Shown here in pieces: positions 1 to 11,964 of a stretch of DNA of 64,000 bases. Location of the stretch: the NCBI GenBank assembly GCA_903813345.2, contig CAIIXF020000002.1, positions 24,440,455 to 24,504,454 of the forward strand, read 5' to 3'. The position numbers were made by a program, and so were the translations under genes. The notes under the pieces were generated by a model that worked only from the letters and a program-made list of their open reading frames with translations, had not been told where the DNA came from and searched no databases. This DNA comes from Owenia fusiformis. Lineage: Eukaryota > Annelida > Polychaeta > Sabellida > Oweniidae. Each line of letters starts with the position of its first letter. Within the stretch, counting starts at the first letter, position 1.

Positions 1-971
1 ACAAACAAAAATTATAACAATTATAAGGGAAGGAAAAAGAAGACATTTACATGTAAAAAACTACATTACTATTAGTATTACTATTAATGATGATGATGCA
101 TTACATCATAAGACAGCAGAATGATCAGTCATGAGAATTGCACAACATGTGATATCAAAGTCAAATATTTAATAATGAGTTGGAGAAGGAAGAAAGGAGA
201 ACTGTTAAACACCTGAATGGAAAAAATGATGAGCTTACCAGTCTTCTCCCCAAAAGAAATTTTCAACTGGGTGCAAGATTTCAAGTTTGAAAAAATCAGC
301 ACTCGCTACGCTCACAATATCTCCGTGTAGGTGCTTACTTCACTCATTTTTCAAATCAGAAGTTGATGTGCAGATTCCAACTGGGTGCCAACTGGGGGGC
401 CTTTGGTTTCAAGTAGGGGGAGCCCCTGGTAAAAGTGACATGGGGAGATCACTGCTTACATATTTAGGGAGGTTTCTTAGTATGGGGATATGAGAACACC
501 TGAGAGCACTGTGTGATTGCATTGAACGTTGTCCCAAAATATCACTCTGAAAGTGCAACCATACCTAAAGATGGTTTAAAGGTTGGTGAGACACTTCCTC
601 ATCAACTTCTATACTCACAAAATGCAGACAGAGGGCCAAAAGAATGTTTAGGTTTTAACAAATGGTGTGCAACTCTATGGATGACATGAAAATATTATAT
701 TTTCTTTTCTCTCAAAAGGAAGTTACAAAACTTTAAAAGTTTAGACATGTACAATGTATCTTCCTTAGCACATACTCTTTCATCAAGTTGAGAACAAAAA
801 CAAGGATTGGCAATCCCATAAAATAAAGGATAATCAAACCAGCTGGCATTCATGGCTTAGTTATGTGGATAGACATTTAATTGCAATTTGGAAGCATGCT
901 CTATGATGTGAATCCAAAACCTGAATCAGGTTAATTGGATTGTACTGCCTATAAACATAATAATTAACCAG
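1..971. other. no gene recognised
   Basis: I see no supported coding exon here. Short open frames exist but have no recognisable motif. A donor-like GTAAGC on the - strand near 236-243 follows a short open stretch, but no matching acceptor was found. Around 281-460 there is sequence resembling other copies in the window, including a 'TGGGGAGATCAC' core also seen near 25211 and, inverted, near 29733. Confidence 0.5.
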
Positions 972-2643
972 AACAACGGCAACGCCAAAGCGTAGCAAAT
1001 CCCATCGAACAGAAATGGCTGGCATTTTTACATACGAAATATATAGCAAATATCATAAAATAACACCCATAAGAAAGGCCACCATTTTCAAAATGGTTGA
1101 TCACTAGCCAAGTTGTCATCAGAAGTAATATGCTTTTAAGTAGCCACATATAAAATTCTTGCCAACAATAAGATTGCCAATGGTGGCCATTTTTTAAAAT
1201 CGCCGCTTACTACTCAAAATGTCATAAGACAGTATGCAATCCTTACGATTATTCGCATATCAAATATGAACAAAATCGCTCTATTACTTTATGAGTTATA
1301 ATAAAAATGTAAAATAACACATATAATAAAATAACACATATAAAAATGGTGGCCATTTTTCAAAATGGCCGACTACTCCCCAAAGTTTAATTAGACAATG
1401 TGCCATGCTTAAAGTATGCACATATCAAATATGAGCAAAATCTCTCCAATATTTTTCGAGTTACAGTAAAAAAAATGTAAAAATGACAGCCATTTTTTAA
1501 AATGGCCGCCTACTACGTGAATATGAGACAGTGTGCTAGGCTCATGAGTATTCACATATCAAATATGAACAAAATCGCTCCAATACTTTTCAAGTTATAT
1601 TAAAAAACGTAAAAATGGTGGCCATTTTTCAAAATGGCCGCCTACTACCTAAAGTGTCATTAGACAGTGAGTGTGCCATGCTTATAGTATTCACATATTA
1701 AATATGAACAAAATCGCTCTACTACTTTTTGAGTTATAGTAAAAAATGTAAAATAACACACGTAAAAATGGCAGCCATTTTTCAAAATGGCCGCCTACTA
1801 CCAAAAATGTCATTAGACATTGTGCCATGCTTAAAGAGGGACATGGGGTATAAATAGGAGGCAGACAAATGGAACAGCCAAAATAACTGTATTTTTGATA
1901 TTTTCACAAAGCTGGTAATTTTCTCATATTTCATATTGATTGAGAAGATGTATTGGTTCCAATTTTGTTATGTGTATCTTTCAATGTTTTTAAGTTCATA
2001 TTCTGCAGTTAGATTTCAACTTCATCATTTTGTTGGATTGTGATAGGACATTTAAAAACACTGATAACATTTTTCAAATTTAAAAGTCCTCAAGATTAGC
2101 CAATCAAAATCAAGTATTTAGCAATGCTGTTAATTAAACTTACTAATCTTGACTATCTGTGCCATGTTAAAGTGTGGATGTAACCTGATATTTTAATGAG
2201 AGTTGCTAGCAACTTTAAAACTGGCCTTTAAAGTATTCACATGCCAAATATGAACAAAATCGCTTCACTACTTTTCAAGTTACAGCAAAAATCGAAAAAT
2301 GACGCAAAGGCAGTCATTTTTCAAGATGGCTGCCATGTATTTCTTCAATATTTACATTTCTAGCTAATCAATGTCCTATATAACTTTTTTACATTTAAAA
2401 CATATTGCTATTACAGTTTTATATGAAGGATCCAAATTACTGTAAAATCGGCACTAAAATGGCCGCCATTTTTAAATGAGCAGCCATTTTGAAAATCGGT
2501 TTTCCAGCAGAACTTCTACCCCCATTGGGTATATGTGTACAAAATATGAACATCGGGCCAACGGTATTTGAGTTATTGCCCGGACTGACGTACGTACGGA
2601 GGCGTTCCCTACATCCCTCTGAACTTCGTTCAATGGGATAATA
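972..2643 (+). mobile_element. satellite-bearing element, family A, copy 1
   Basis: The left end 'AACGGCAACGCCAAAGCG' and the right end 'GAACTTCGTTCAATGGGATA' are shared with copies at 7743 and 19053. The ends contain an inverted 'ATCCCATCGAAC' (diverged here on the right), so the element may have short terminal inverted repeats. Inside are tandem units of roughly 110-120 bp. Each has the self-complementary core 'GGCCATTTTTCAAAATGGCC' and the phrase 'CAAATATGAACAAAATCGCT'. The unit array is broken between about 1830 and 2220 by unrelated sequence, possibly a later insertion. No transposase is visible, so it would be non-autonomous. Confidence 0.7.
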
Positions 2644-3320
2644 ACATCAATGGGTGGGGGGGGAAGGGAAGATCCATGACTTTATATCAGCCCACATCAA
2701 TTAATGTTTGTTATATTTGCAAGGAGGGAGAGAGGAAAATTGAAATGTTAATTGTTATGTTTTAGAACAATGTAACTTCCAATGATTGAAATTCAGTTAA
2801 CTTTGACATCCTGTGTTTGGTTCCGCAATATTTTCATCCCAGATTATTTAAACAATGAAGTAAGCCACTGCAACGCAATGATGTGGAATGATATATAGCC
2901 AGATATAGCCGAATGACATGAAATGGTAACTCACTATTCTATTATAAATGTATAAACATTAATGATAATCAATGCATTTGAAAATACATTGTACGATGAA
3001 AATTTTATTTCATTTTCTAACATTATTTATTTTGTTCTTTCCTAATGTTGCACTAATTTTAATGAAATTTGGTAAGGTTGTTACCCAAACCTTTTTACCC
3101 TAGTTTATTCTGTAAATTCTGACCTTTTCCATTTGATTGGTCAGCGTTATGGTTGCTATAGCAACCGAAACAACAAAAAGGCGGGGCACTTAATTATAGT
3201 TAAAGACATCTTATATTTTCCAAGATAATGATGCATTTTGAAATGCAAAACCACAAATTAGATTCAACTGACACTGTACTGGATGCACACATATGTTACC
3301 AAGGTCAGTTCCACAGCTGG
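2644..3320. other. no gene recognised
   Basis: No exon is supported. Near 3130-3165 there is 'TTGATTGGTCAGCG' followed by the palindrome 'GTTGCTATAGCAAC'. A similar stretch occurs inside the mariner-like element at 15.7 kb. The rest is plain AT-rich sequence. Confidence 0.4.
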
Positions 3321-3404
3321 ATGACTCTAACTGCAGTTAGCTTCATTCAAGATGAAAGAATCTCGGCAACCATCTTGAATGAAGCTAACTGCAGTTAGAG
3401 TCAT
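3321..3404. repeat. perfect 34-bp inverted repeat (hairpin)
   Basis: Arms 3321-3354 and 3371-3404 are perfectly complementary, separated by a 16-base loop. Each arm contains the palindrome 'TAACTGCAGTTA'. The structure lies about 150 bp upstream of the first peptide-gene promoter. It could be a recent foldback insertion or the source of a small hairpin RNA. The sequence does not decide between these. Confidence 0.8.
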
Positions 3405-3555
3405 AAATGACAGACAGACAGATGGGTTCTCTTTATAATTACTTGAACTTCATTTGGTGGGACAATGCATTGATTTACAAAAAATAATAACTTGATCTTC
3501 TGGATTAATTTATTTGGCGCCACTTTCATTTTTCATTATGATTCTATTATTTATA

Positions 3556-3661
3556 CCAGATGGTCTAATCTCACTGCAGGTAGTATAAAAATGAAGAGAT
3601 TTTGGTCAGTAACTACATTACACTACAGCATTTTAGTAGCTATCTGAGAGAAATATCAAAG
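3556..3661 (+). promoter_or_regulatory. promoter and non-coding first exon of peptide gene 1
   Basis: An 18-bp element, CCAGATGGTCTAATCTCA (3556-3573), stands 10 bases before a TATA box (TATAAAA, 3584-3590). A short leader of about 50 bases then ends at AAAG|GTAAGT, donor at 3662. The same order of element, TATA, short leader and donor occurs at 6871, 9317 and 17565 in front of related genes. The start of transcription near 3613 is inferred from TATA spacing. The intron to the coding exon at 6018 would be 2,356 bp. Confidence 0.65.
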
Positions 3662-3954
3662 GTAAGTTCTACTTTATTAAATTTTAATGCTTTAAAAAAA
3701 ATTTTGAACTCTTGCTGTTGGCTGTATGAAATTCAAATGTTATTTCATTATTTCAATTATTTTAAACATCTCTTATATTTAGACACAGAGCATCTTATCA
3801 TTTTAACTTCTCAATAATTTGTGATTTGATTCAATTAAAACATGTGTCCCACTTCATAATTCATGTGTGTCTAAAATTGCTGGATGAGATGAGAAAAATA
3901 TAATAACGTGACATCACAATAACTATGTATGACCACTAAAATTTATAAATGCAA

Positions 3955-4175
3955 ATATTTGTTTTTCTTGTCTGTTTATCATATTAGAATTGTAACAAAG
4001 ACCTCGATTTTATGACTTTTGTCAAATATAAGACATCAAATTTTATTCTGGCCACTGCCAAAGACCTCAATCGATACGCGATTTCGGTCTGTTAGCAATG
4101 ACCAGAATAATTTCTTTTGGTCATATACCACACCATAAATCATAAAATCTTGGTCTTTATTCCTTAAATATATGC
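3955..4175 (+). repeat. dispersed repeat, partner at 29990
   Basis: This stretch matches 29990-30165, with the shared phrases 'GTCTGTTTATCATATTAGAA', 'TTTTATTCTGGCCA' and 'CACCATAAATCATAAAATCT'. Within it, 'TTATTCTGGCCA' near 4040 is roughly mirrored by 'TGACCAGAATAA' near 4100. It lies in the intron of peptide gene 1. Confidence 0.6.
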
Positions 4176-4599
4176 ATATACTATATGTATATAAAATGTT
4201 GAGCATTTTTGAAAATCTGGATGTAGGAAAGAAGGCAAAAGAATACATATTTTCTTATGACTTATTTTTAGAAAAAATTGTTTCATTTCCTATAGATTTA
4301 AGACTTTTCGGGTTCTATTAGCCTATGAATATATTTATAACTATGTTTAACTATATATTAAACTTTAAATAAGTGATTGAAAGACTTTCTTAAAAGGCAC
4401 ACAATCATTCTGCGTTTTATTATAAATATTCATTGCATTAAAAAAAATAATTGTCAATATTCTTTAAATGGAGTAGAATCAGAAAACACTAAATCAATAG
4501 GCACCTTTTCAGCAAACTACATATCTTGGGTAATGCAATTTGCATTTTTTACTTTTTATTTTCAAACTTAATTAATGCAAACTAGAAAAAAGGGCACCT

Positions 4600-5736
4600 C
4601 CACTGAGTAGCAAATCCCACCAAACAAAACATGTTAAAGCGGCCATATAAAATTGAGCCAAATCCATCCACTGGTATTTGAATTATCAAAGATTATGTTT
4701 TTAGAACCATGGTTGCCATTTTGAAATTCAGCTGTTATCTTTAAATTTCTTATTTAGCAGAGTTCCTATGTCCCAAGGCATCAGCATATACAATTTAATC
4801 CAAATCCATCAACTGGTACTTGAGTTTCCAAGGATTACATGTTTAATGAAAAATGACGGAGATTTCGATAAATGCAGCAACCTTGAAAATTTCTTCTCAA
4901 GCAAAGCTCCTTTATCTCTAGGCATCAGTATATAAAATTTGAAGTAAATCCGTCCAATGGTATTTGAGTTATCAAAGATTACCTTTTTTATGAAAAATGG
5001 CAGCCATTTTAAAATTCAGCTGACACCTTTGAAATTTCTTCTGAAGCAGTTCTCCTTTTTCCCTACACATCAGCATAAAAAATGTGAACCAAATACATCC
5101 ACTGGTATTGAGTTATCAATAATTACGCCATTTTGAAATTCAGTGGCCATCTTGTAAATGTCTTCTTGAGCAGAACTTCTTTGTCTCTAGGCATCAGCAT
5201 AGAGAATTTGAACCAAATCCATCGACTGGTATTTGAGTTATCAAAGGTTACGTTTTTTTATGAAAATTGGCCGCCATTTTGAAATTTAGCTCCCATCTTG
5301 AAAATCCCTTCTCAAGCAGAGCTCCTATGTCCATAGGCATCTGCATGTAAAATTTGAACCAAATCCATTAAATGGTATTTGAGTTATCAATGATAACGCT
5401 TTTTTTTACAGAAAATGGCCGCAATTTTGAAATATGGCGGCTATCTTGAAAATGTCTTCTTGAGCAAGACTCCTTTGTACCCAGGCAACAGCAAATAAAA
5501 TTTGAACCAAATCCATCCACTAGTATTTGAGTTATCAAAGATTATATTTTTTTCCGGAAAATATTGAAAATTCCTTCTCGAGTGGAAGTCCTACACCCAT
5601 AAGACATAAGCCTATAAAATTTGAATGAAATCCGTCAACCAGTATTTGAGTTATTGCCTGGACACATAAACGGACGGGCGAATGAACGGACGAACGCTTT
5701 TCTATATCCCCCTCGAACTTCGTTCTGTGGGATAAT
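4600..5736 (+). mobile_element. satellite-bearing element, family B
   Basis: The ends resemble family A: 'GTAGCAAATCCCACCAAAC' on the left and 'CTTCGTTCTGTGGGATAAT' on the right, with an inverted 'ATCCCAC'. The inner units of roughly 110 bp differ from family A and carry 'AATTTGAACCAAATCCATC' and 'GGTATTTGAGTTATCAA'. A fragment of this unit type also sits at about 8665-8765. No coding capacity is seen. It occupies much of the intron of peptide gene 1. Confidence 0.65.
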
Positions 5737-6028
5737 TATTTTAACGCATATTTTACAATAATTTTGAGACACTCTTGATCGCCATTAGTTTACCATATAG
5801 ATTAGCAGGTGTTCACATTTCAAGTTTTTTTAAAATACTGTATGTCAATAAAAGTTAAAAATTGTTTAGGATTGAGGGGTGTTCAGATATACAGGTTTCA
5901 CTGTATAATCAACCAATACACAAATTATTCAAAAATATGGCAGGTTCAAACTTTGAATCCACTGAAATGTTCCAGACTGCTATGAGCTAAAACATATTCT
6001 GGTTTTGCCTTCTCTAGGAACAAACAAA

Positions 6029-6250
6029 ATGAAGTGTGTTGCGATTCTGGCTATGCTCCTCGTGGTGATGGTGGTTGTTACTGACGCAAGTCGGGCTAAA
6101 GGCGAAGACTATTTAGATGATTATTATAACCAGACTCCCTGCCAGACAGCATGTGATAACAAATATGAATGCGCGACTGGCACTGAAAAAGTCAGGTCTG
6201 ATTGCCGGGTTGACCACTCCGATTGCTGGAAAGCTTGTCCTCCAGAATAG
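6029..6250 (+). CDS. secreted cysteine-rich peptide 1
   Basis: This exon encodes a 73-residue secreted peptide precursor of unknown function. Residues 1-20 form a signal peptide (MKC start, then a Leu/Val/Met-rich core ending near TDA). An acidic, Tyr-rich spacer follows, then six cysteines spaced C-x3-C-x5-C-x10-C-x6-C-x3-C, suggesting three disulfide bonds. The paired C-x3-C motifs would suit a helical hairpin fold; that is inference. I chose the ATG at 6029 over the one at 6005 because a splice acceptor (TCTCTAG, ending 6017) lies between them and the related gene at 11294 has the same acceptor-AAACAAA-ATG layout. AATAAA signals follow at 6351 and 6360. I do not recognise the family. Confidence 0.8.
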   Translation: MKCVAILAMLLVVMVVVTDASRAKGEDYLDDYYNQTPCQTACDNKYECATGTEKVRSDCRVDHSDCWKACPPE

Positions 6251-6870
6251 AGAAGAACACATGAAAGAGCATGCTATCTGGCTATAGACATATTTGAAGT
6301 CATATAACCGAATATGAATTATAATCTTTGATGGAAATGGATCTTTCTGAAATAAATTCAATAAAATGGAATTGATGTTTTGTTAGGAATATTCACATAG
6401 TTTTATTACCTTATATATTAAACATAGAATATATGGAAGAAAATGACAGTTGTTTGAATTTGAATTTTGTGATCATATAATATCTCCAGATATGGCATGG
6501 CATGCAGAATATCGAGTTGGAATCCTGGGAGCTAATCCTGCTAGATTAAGTTAGGTTGTACGACTAGTCGACTGTTTTCTGAGAAAACAATACATAAAAA
6601 AAAGACTCTGGGTACCAATATTCTAATCAAGTAACAATGGTTTTACGTGTTTTTTACAATTGAAATATATAATACCTACATTATAAACCTATATTAATTA
6701 GTATGACATTGAAATTGAGAAAATTATAATTGAATATACCAGTAGATATATTTTCTCTTTACAATATTACTAAATGTGGAAATGTATTCTAATTGAAAAT
6801 ATGGTTATTTTAAATGGAAATGGAACTAATTATTTCAGAGTCCTCGTTTTCTTTTATAATTTTGGCAATA

Positions 6871-6973
6871 TCAGATGGAATGATCTCATAGCTTTTTTAC
6901 TATATAAGTATCATGTCAAAATTATATTACATATTGCTTGAAGTTTATCAGTTATTAACATAAAAGCGTACAG
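6871..6973 (+). promoter_or_regulatory. promoter and first exon of the decayed peptide gene
   Basis: The element TCAGATGGAATGATCTCA (6871-6888) is followed after 12 bases by TATATAAG (6901), a short leader, and the donor ACAG|GTAAGT at 6974. It matches the promoters of the three intact relatives. The promoter and donor look undamaged although the coding exon downstream is broken. Confidence 0.6.
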
Positions 6974-7138
6974 GTAAGTTTTTTCTCCTACTAAAAATAC
7001 ATACTTTATAAAACTTTAAAATTTAAATAAAATAATAAAATAATACCCATTTCATCAACTTTTATTGTAATCATGAAAAATGTTCAATAGTTGTATTTTC
7101 TTTTTGCAATTTTTATTTTCTCCGAGACTTAATAAGGT

Positions 7139-7340
7139 ATGTGGCGGTTCCGGCAATGGTACTCATAATAGTAGCAATGACAGAAGCTCATGATGTTGAA
7201 TTCGATTACAATAAAAACCCAACTGCCTGTGAGTTAAAATGTGATGACACATTTCCAAGTGATTAGGGAGGTAAAGCTACAAAAGGAACCTGTCGGAAAA
7301 GCATGAAAAATGCTGGAAGAAATTTGACCACAGAAAATGA
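7139..7340 (+). pseudogene. decayed cysteine-rich peptide gene
   Basis: This is a relative of the genes at 6029 and 11294. After an ATG at 7139 the reading frame is lost by a small deletion. The frame that matches the family then shows a hydrophobic leader, an acidic spacer with Tyr, and the first C-x3-C pair. It then hits an in-frame TAG (about 7264) and has lost the third cysteine. A second frameshift lies before the fifth-cysteine region, where 'TGCTGGAAG' reads correctly only in another frame. An acceptor-like CCGAG lies just upstream, and AATAAA at 7390 sits in a 3' region resembling the intact genes. It is probably non-functional as a peptide. Confidence 0.75.
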
Positions 7341-7742
7341 GAGTAAAGCGCATACTTGACATATACCTGAATTCCTATGTTCTGACATGAATAAATTCTA
7401 TGAAATGGAATTGATGTATGTTTTGTTGTTGGTATACTTATGTTGTTGAATCACATATATTTGACACCTTTCTCTTATCTTGTTTGATACACCCATCCAC
7501 TTTACTATGCCTCAGTCACATTTAATCTTCTGCAACCAAAAGCCACAGCTTCCCAAAATCGAGAAAAATATGTAGCATTGCATTAAATATAGGGATAAGC
7601 AGAACGCTGTAGATTTTCTATTTCAATTTTTTGAAGCTACAGCCGCCATACAGCAAATGTGACTGAGACTTTATAGACAGCCAGAGAAAACAGGAAACAG
7701 CAACTCCAAAGAGAGGCAAATTGCAACCAACAACATATTTTA

Positions 7743-8645
7743 ACCAGAACAACGGCAACGCCAAAGCGTAGCGAATCCCATCGAACAGAAATGGCTGGCA
7801 TTTTTACAAACGAATAGCAAATATCATAAATCAACACACCAGAAAGGCCACCATTTTCAAAATGGTTGCTCACTAGCCAAGTTGTCATCAGAAGAAATAT
7901 AATATGCTTTTAAGTAGCCACCTCTAAAATTTTTGAAAAATCGCACACGTACTTGTAAAATAACATACATAAAAATGGTGGCCATTTTGCAAAATGGCCG
8001 ACTACTCCCCAAAGTTTTATTAGACAATGTGCCATGCTTAGAGTATTCACATATCAAATATGAACAAAATCGCTCCACTACTTTTCGAGTTATAGTAAAA
8101 TACGTTAAAATGGTGGCCATTTTTCAAAATGGCCACCTTCTACCAAAAGTGTCATTAGAAATAGACAGTGTGCCATGCTTATAGTATTCACATACCAAAT
8201 ATGAACAAAATCGGTCCACTACTTTTCGAGTTATAGTAAAATACTTTAAAATGGAGGCCATTTTTCAAAATGGCCGCCTTCTACTAAATGTCATAGGACA
8301 GTGTGCCATGCTTATAGTATTCACACACCAAATATGAACAAAATCGCTTCACTACTTTTCGAGTTATAGTAAAATTCTTTAAAACGGCGGCCATTTTGAA
8401 AAATGGCCGCTTTCTACCAAAAGTGTCTTTAGACAGTGTGCAATGCTTATAGTATTCACATACCAAATATGAACAAATTCGCTCCACTATTTTTTGAGTT
8501 ACAGGAAAAATCGTAAAATGACAAGTAAAGGCCGCCATTTTTCAAGATGGCTGCCATGTGCTTCTTTAATATCTACATTTGTAGCATTATTAATGTGAAC
8601 GGAGGCGTTCCCTATATCCCTCCGAACTTCGTTCGATGGGATAAT
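7743..8645 (+). mobile_element. satellite-bearing element, family A, copy 2
   Basis: It has the same ends as copies 1 and 3: 'AACGGCAACGCCAAAGCG' on the left and 'TCCGAACTTCGTTCGATGGG' on the right, with inverted 'ATCCCATCGAAC'. The interior is a run of about 110-120-bp units with 'AAAATGGCCGCC' cores. It is shorter than the other copies and lies between the decayed gene and peptide gene 2. Confidence 0.75.
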
Positions 8646-9316
8646 CAATACCTTGTCATTTAACTCTCAAGCAGTGTTCCATGTCGCTTGATCATCAGCA
8701 TATTAAATTTGAAGCAAATCTGTCAACTAGCATTTGAGTTATTCTTTTATGAAAAAATGGTTTCCCATATTGTCCCTCGGAATAAAGTCCATATTCAATC
8801 CCCTCCCAGTAAATAGCTTCCAAAAATCAAAATTATGTATCAATATAAGTTAAAAAAACGCAGTATTCAAAAGTGTGATATCACAAAATTTCTATGTCCT
8901 AAAGCTGAATACTCATCAAATAATTATTCCTATGCTATAGCATAGAGCCATCTATTTAAGATACAACTACTGTATAATATGTAATTACATATTTGAATAT
9001 CATGGTTCTACATATTTGGAGAAGATGGGACATTTTGCAAAATTTTTTAATTAATCTTTGCACCTACCGATGTGCTAAACATTTCCAGTCATTCTCAGAG
9101 AATTTTCATAATTGAAGATATTTATAAATAATTATACTTACATACATTTATGATGTCATTGGAATTTAGAATACAATTGAACAATGCATTCACTATGTCA
9201 ATGACTGGGTTTTCAAATTATGTGTAAATCCTTTTTAATTGAAGATATAGTTATGTTTTAATTGAAACAGATTAATATATTTGGGCATCGCCATCCTCTT
9301 TTCTTAAATAGGTTCA
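8646..9316. other. no gene recognised; family B fragment
   Basis: About 8665-8765 resembles a single family B unit ('ATTTGAAGCAAATCTGTCAA'). The remainder is AT-rich without a supported exon. Confidence 0.45.
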
Positions 9317-9420
9317 CCATATGGAGTAGTCTCAGAGAAATGTTTTATATAAGGAGGTGGGGTAACTTCTTACTTTTATTCAAAAAGCATTTTGCCAGTT
9401 CTTCACAGAAACACATATAG
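9317..9420 (+). promoter_or_regulatory. promoter and non-coding first exon of peptide gene 2
   Basis: The element CCATATGGAGTAGTCTCA (9317-9334) is followed after 11 bases by TATATAAG (9346-9353). A short leader ends at TAG|GTATGT, donor at 9421. The inferred transcription start is near 9375. The intron to the acceptor at 11286 is 1,866 bp. Confidence 0.65.
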
Positions 9421-10283
9421 GTATGTTTAATATGCAATTTTTTGAATTAGTTTAACAGGGTAACAAGGTTGACATGATGTTATAATTGACAATTTCACTC
9501 AACACTATGTAAGTATCGCACATCCTAGTTTTCTGTAAGAGAAAAATGCAAATTCTGTTGAAAAATTCTGCATGAAAAAGCCGAATTCTGCGCCAAATCA
9601 CAGAATTCTAGTATCTGTGATGTATGTTTTTTGCTGATCTTAATAACTGTAATAACAGTAGTTATTGACAACTAGATCACAGCAACTCTAGTTATTCACA
9701 GAAAAGCTAACACAGGAGTTTCATTAGCAGCAGGCAACAGGCAATTTTCACTGGTTGTTTTCACAGAATCGCCTGTTGTTTTTAGGGACTTTTTATGCAG
9801 CTTTTCCATTTTAAATCATGATTTCCATAAATTTTGCCTGTTGTTTTCATTTTATTTATTTAGACTGTTGTTAGAAATTCTAGAGAAACCCCTGTAATAG
9901 GTACATTTCTTGCAAGTAGTTTTTAAGAGGGTATCGGGTTGCCATGATGTTAATTCAATCATTTTGGTTTGTTTTTTGATGATTTTTATACCTGGACATG
10001 ATTTGAAGTACAGTTACAGTAGTAATTGGCAATAATAAAATTTCAAAATTAAATTGTCACATGGGCCATATATATTGTAAATGGAAAATAAAGGTAAGAT
10101 GTGGGTAAAATGTGGATCATACACATCGATATGAAAGCATTTTTCATATTTTGACTTTTATTTTAAAAACTTATTTATGCAAATTGGATTAATATTAAGC
10201 TAGGAGGCACTTTGGGAAACTACTCTTGTCACTCCTGCTAATATTCTGTATTCAAGAAGTCAAAAATGCCAGAAAATCACTGT
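9421..10283. other. intron sequence, no gene
   Basis: AT-rich intron of peptide gene 2 with loose repeats of 'AATTCTG' near 9550-9610 and 'TGTTGTTTTCA' near 9750-9850. No exon is supported. Confidence 0.4.
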
Positions 10284-10739
10284 TCCACAACTAGTTACTT
10301 TGACAATGTAACAAAATGGATGAACTTGTTTTTTCTATTTAAACCTACTTATAAGTATAGTTTCAGATTATAATTTGGCACAAAGCTAGAAAATGTAGTT
10401 TAGTTTTAATAAGTTTCTATGATTTGGAATTTGTTTTGTAAATAAGTTGCAATTCATATATTTAGCCCCTCGCTTTTGTTACATTGTGGAAAGTCCGTTA
10501 TATAACCATTGTATGTTACTTTGACGACTTACGTCAATGTAACAAAAGCGATGGTCTAAATGCATGAATTACAGCTTTATTTAAAAATGAGAGCATTTCT
10601 AAAAGCTAGACTTTATTGTCTAACTTTGTGCCAAACGATATTCCGCAAAATGTAAATCGAGAAAACATAAAACTTGTATCCAGAAAGTTCATCCATTTTG
10701 TTACATTGACGTTCAGTCAAGTAACTAGTTGTGGAACAA
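10284..10739. repeat. foldback element in the intron of peptide gene 2
   Basis: Arms of about 200 bp (10284-10487 and 10544-10739) are imperfect inverted copies. 'TCCACAACTAGTTACTTTGA' at the left end answers 'TCAAGTAACTAGTTGTGGA' at the right. The inner ends 'CGCTTTTGTTACATTG' and 'CAATGTAACAAAAGCG' flank a loop of about 56 bases. No transposase is seen. Open frames inside are by-products. Confidence 0.7.
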
Positions 10740-10909
10740 TGAAAATGAGATGTTTAAGCACTGACATCAATGCTTCAATGTTTCTAAACATATCACAGGT
10801 AGATTGTTCGTTCTTTGAACCAAGATGGAAGGCTCACAAGTAATATATTCTATAAACAAAGCACTGAGTTCAGTGCTTAAATTCTTTTCACACATGGCAA
10901 AGAGTTTAT

Positions 10910-10965
10910 ACAAAGCATTAACATGCGAAATGTCACCACCTGCCATTTGTAACTAGATATTCTAA
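10910..10965 (+). repeat. dispersed family D, fragment
   Basis: It carries 'CATTAACATGCGAAATGTCA' then 'CCACCTGCCATTTGTAA', the core shared with 11965, 21930, 24465, 52205 and 62955. Only the left part of the unit is present. Confidence 0.55.
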
Positions 10966-11293
10966 GTTTACAAAGAAAACAAAAAGAAAACAATAATTTG
11001 GTTAAAGATAAATAAATACAAGAAGGGGGAGGGGGTGGGGTACACAGGACAGCTATCTAAAATTAAAAATAATGAAATTGATGAAATCTAAAAATACCCA
11101 TACTGGGTTGTAATTTCAAGAAAGCAGATTAAATGTGAAGCCGAGCCATGTTTGAAAGTAGAAAAACAAGTGAAATACATGAGACATATGATATTTCCCA
11201 ACAGTTTTGAGGAACAAAATTCTTCCCCTTGAATTTTTGATCACTCTGCTGTTTTCAGTATAGGCCTATATTCTTTTTAACTTCAGAAACAAA

Positions 11294-11527
11294 ATGAAGT
11301 GGGTTGCAATTCTGGCTATTCTTCTTGTGGCGATGGTGGTAGTCAGTGCAAGTCCAGCTAATGAAGCTGACGATTCAGACGATTCAGATTACGAATACCT
11401 TTACGGGGGTAACGCATGTACAAGAGAATGTGCCAAACAATATGAATGCATGGAGAGCACTGAAAAAAAAAGAGAGGACTGTCGAGATGCTCATTCCGAA
11501 TGCTGGAACGGTTGTTTTGAAGAATAG
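11294..11527 (+). CDS. secreted cysteine-rich peptide 2
   Basis: This exon encodes a 77-residue precursor, the closest relative of the gene at 6029. The signal peptide (about residues 1-19, MKW start) is nearly identical to that of gene 1. An acidic spacer rich in Asp-Asp-Ser and Tyr follows, then the same six-cysteine frame C-x3-C-x5-C-x10-C-x6-C-x3-C, ending in Phe-Glu-Glu. Conserved points besides Cys are the Tyr-Glu before the third Cys and the Trp after the fifth Cys. The acceptor CTTCAG ends at 11286, seven bases before the ATG. AATAAA lies at 11585. Function is unknown; secretion and disulfides are inferred. Confidence 0.8.
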   Translation: MKWVAILAILLVAMVVVSASPANEADDSDDSDYEYLYGGNACTRECAKQYECMESTEKKREDCRDAHSECWNGCFEE

Positions 11528-11964
11528 AGCAGAATACATAAGAGAGAACACTACAGTATACTTATACCAGTGTAGATCTTTCTGAATAAATTCAATTAAA
11601 TGTAATCTATGTCTTTTTTTGCCAGTATTCCTATATTTCTATTAATCTTAAATGATATCTCGATAGACTCCTCTCCTTTATAAACAGTTGAAAGGTAAAA
11701 ACAAATGAGTATATTGCAGGTCTTAATATGCTCCCAGCACATTCTTAAAGGCAGATTCGGATCGTTTCTATATGAGTTAAAAAATTGCAAGAAACATGTA
11801 CACTGTACAGTTGACCTACTAATGTATTCATAACGATCTCAAAAAATATCTATAAAACATAGCCTACATGTATGTTATCAATTGGTAAAGTTGATCAAGA
11901 TTCAAAGTGCAAAAAGGGGAGAATGTTTAAATTTTAAATAGGGTAACCATATCTAAAGACAAAG

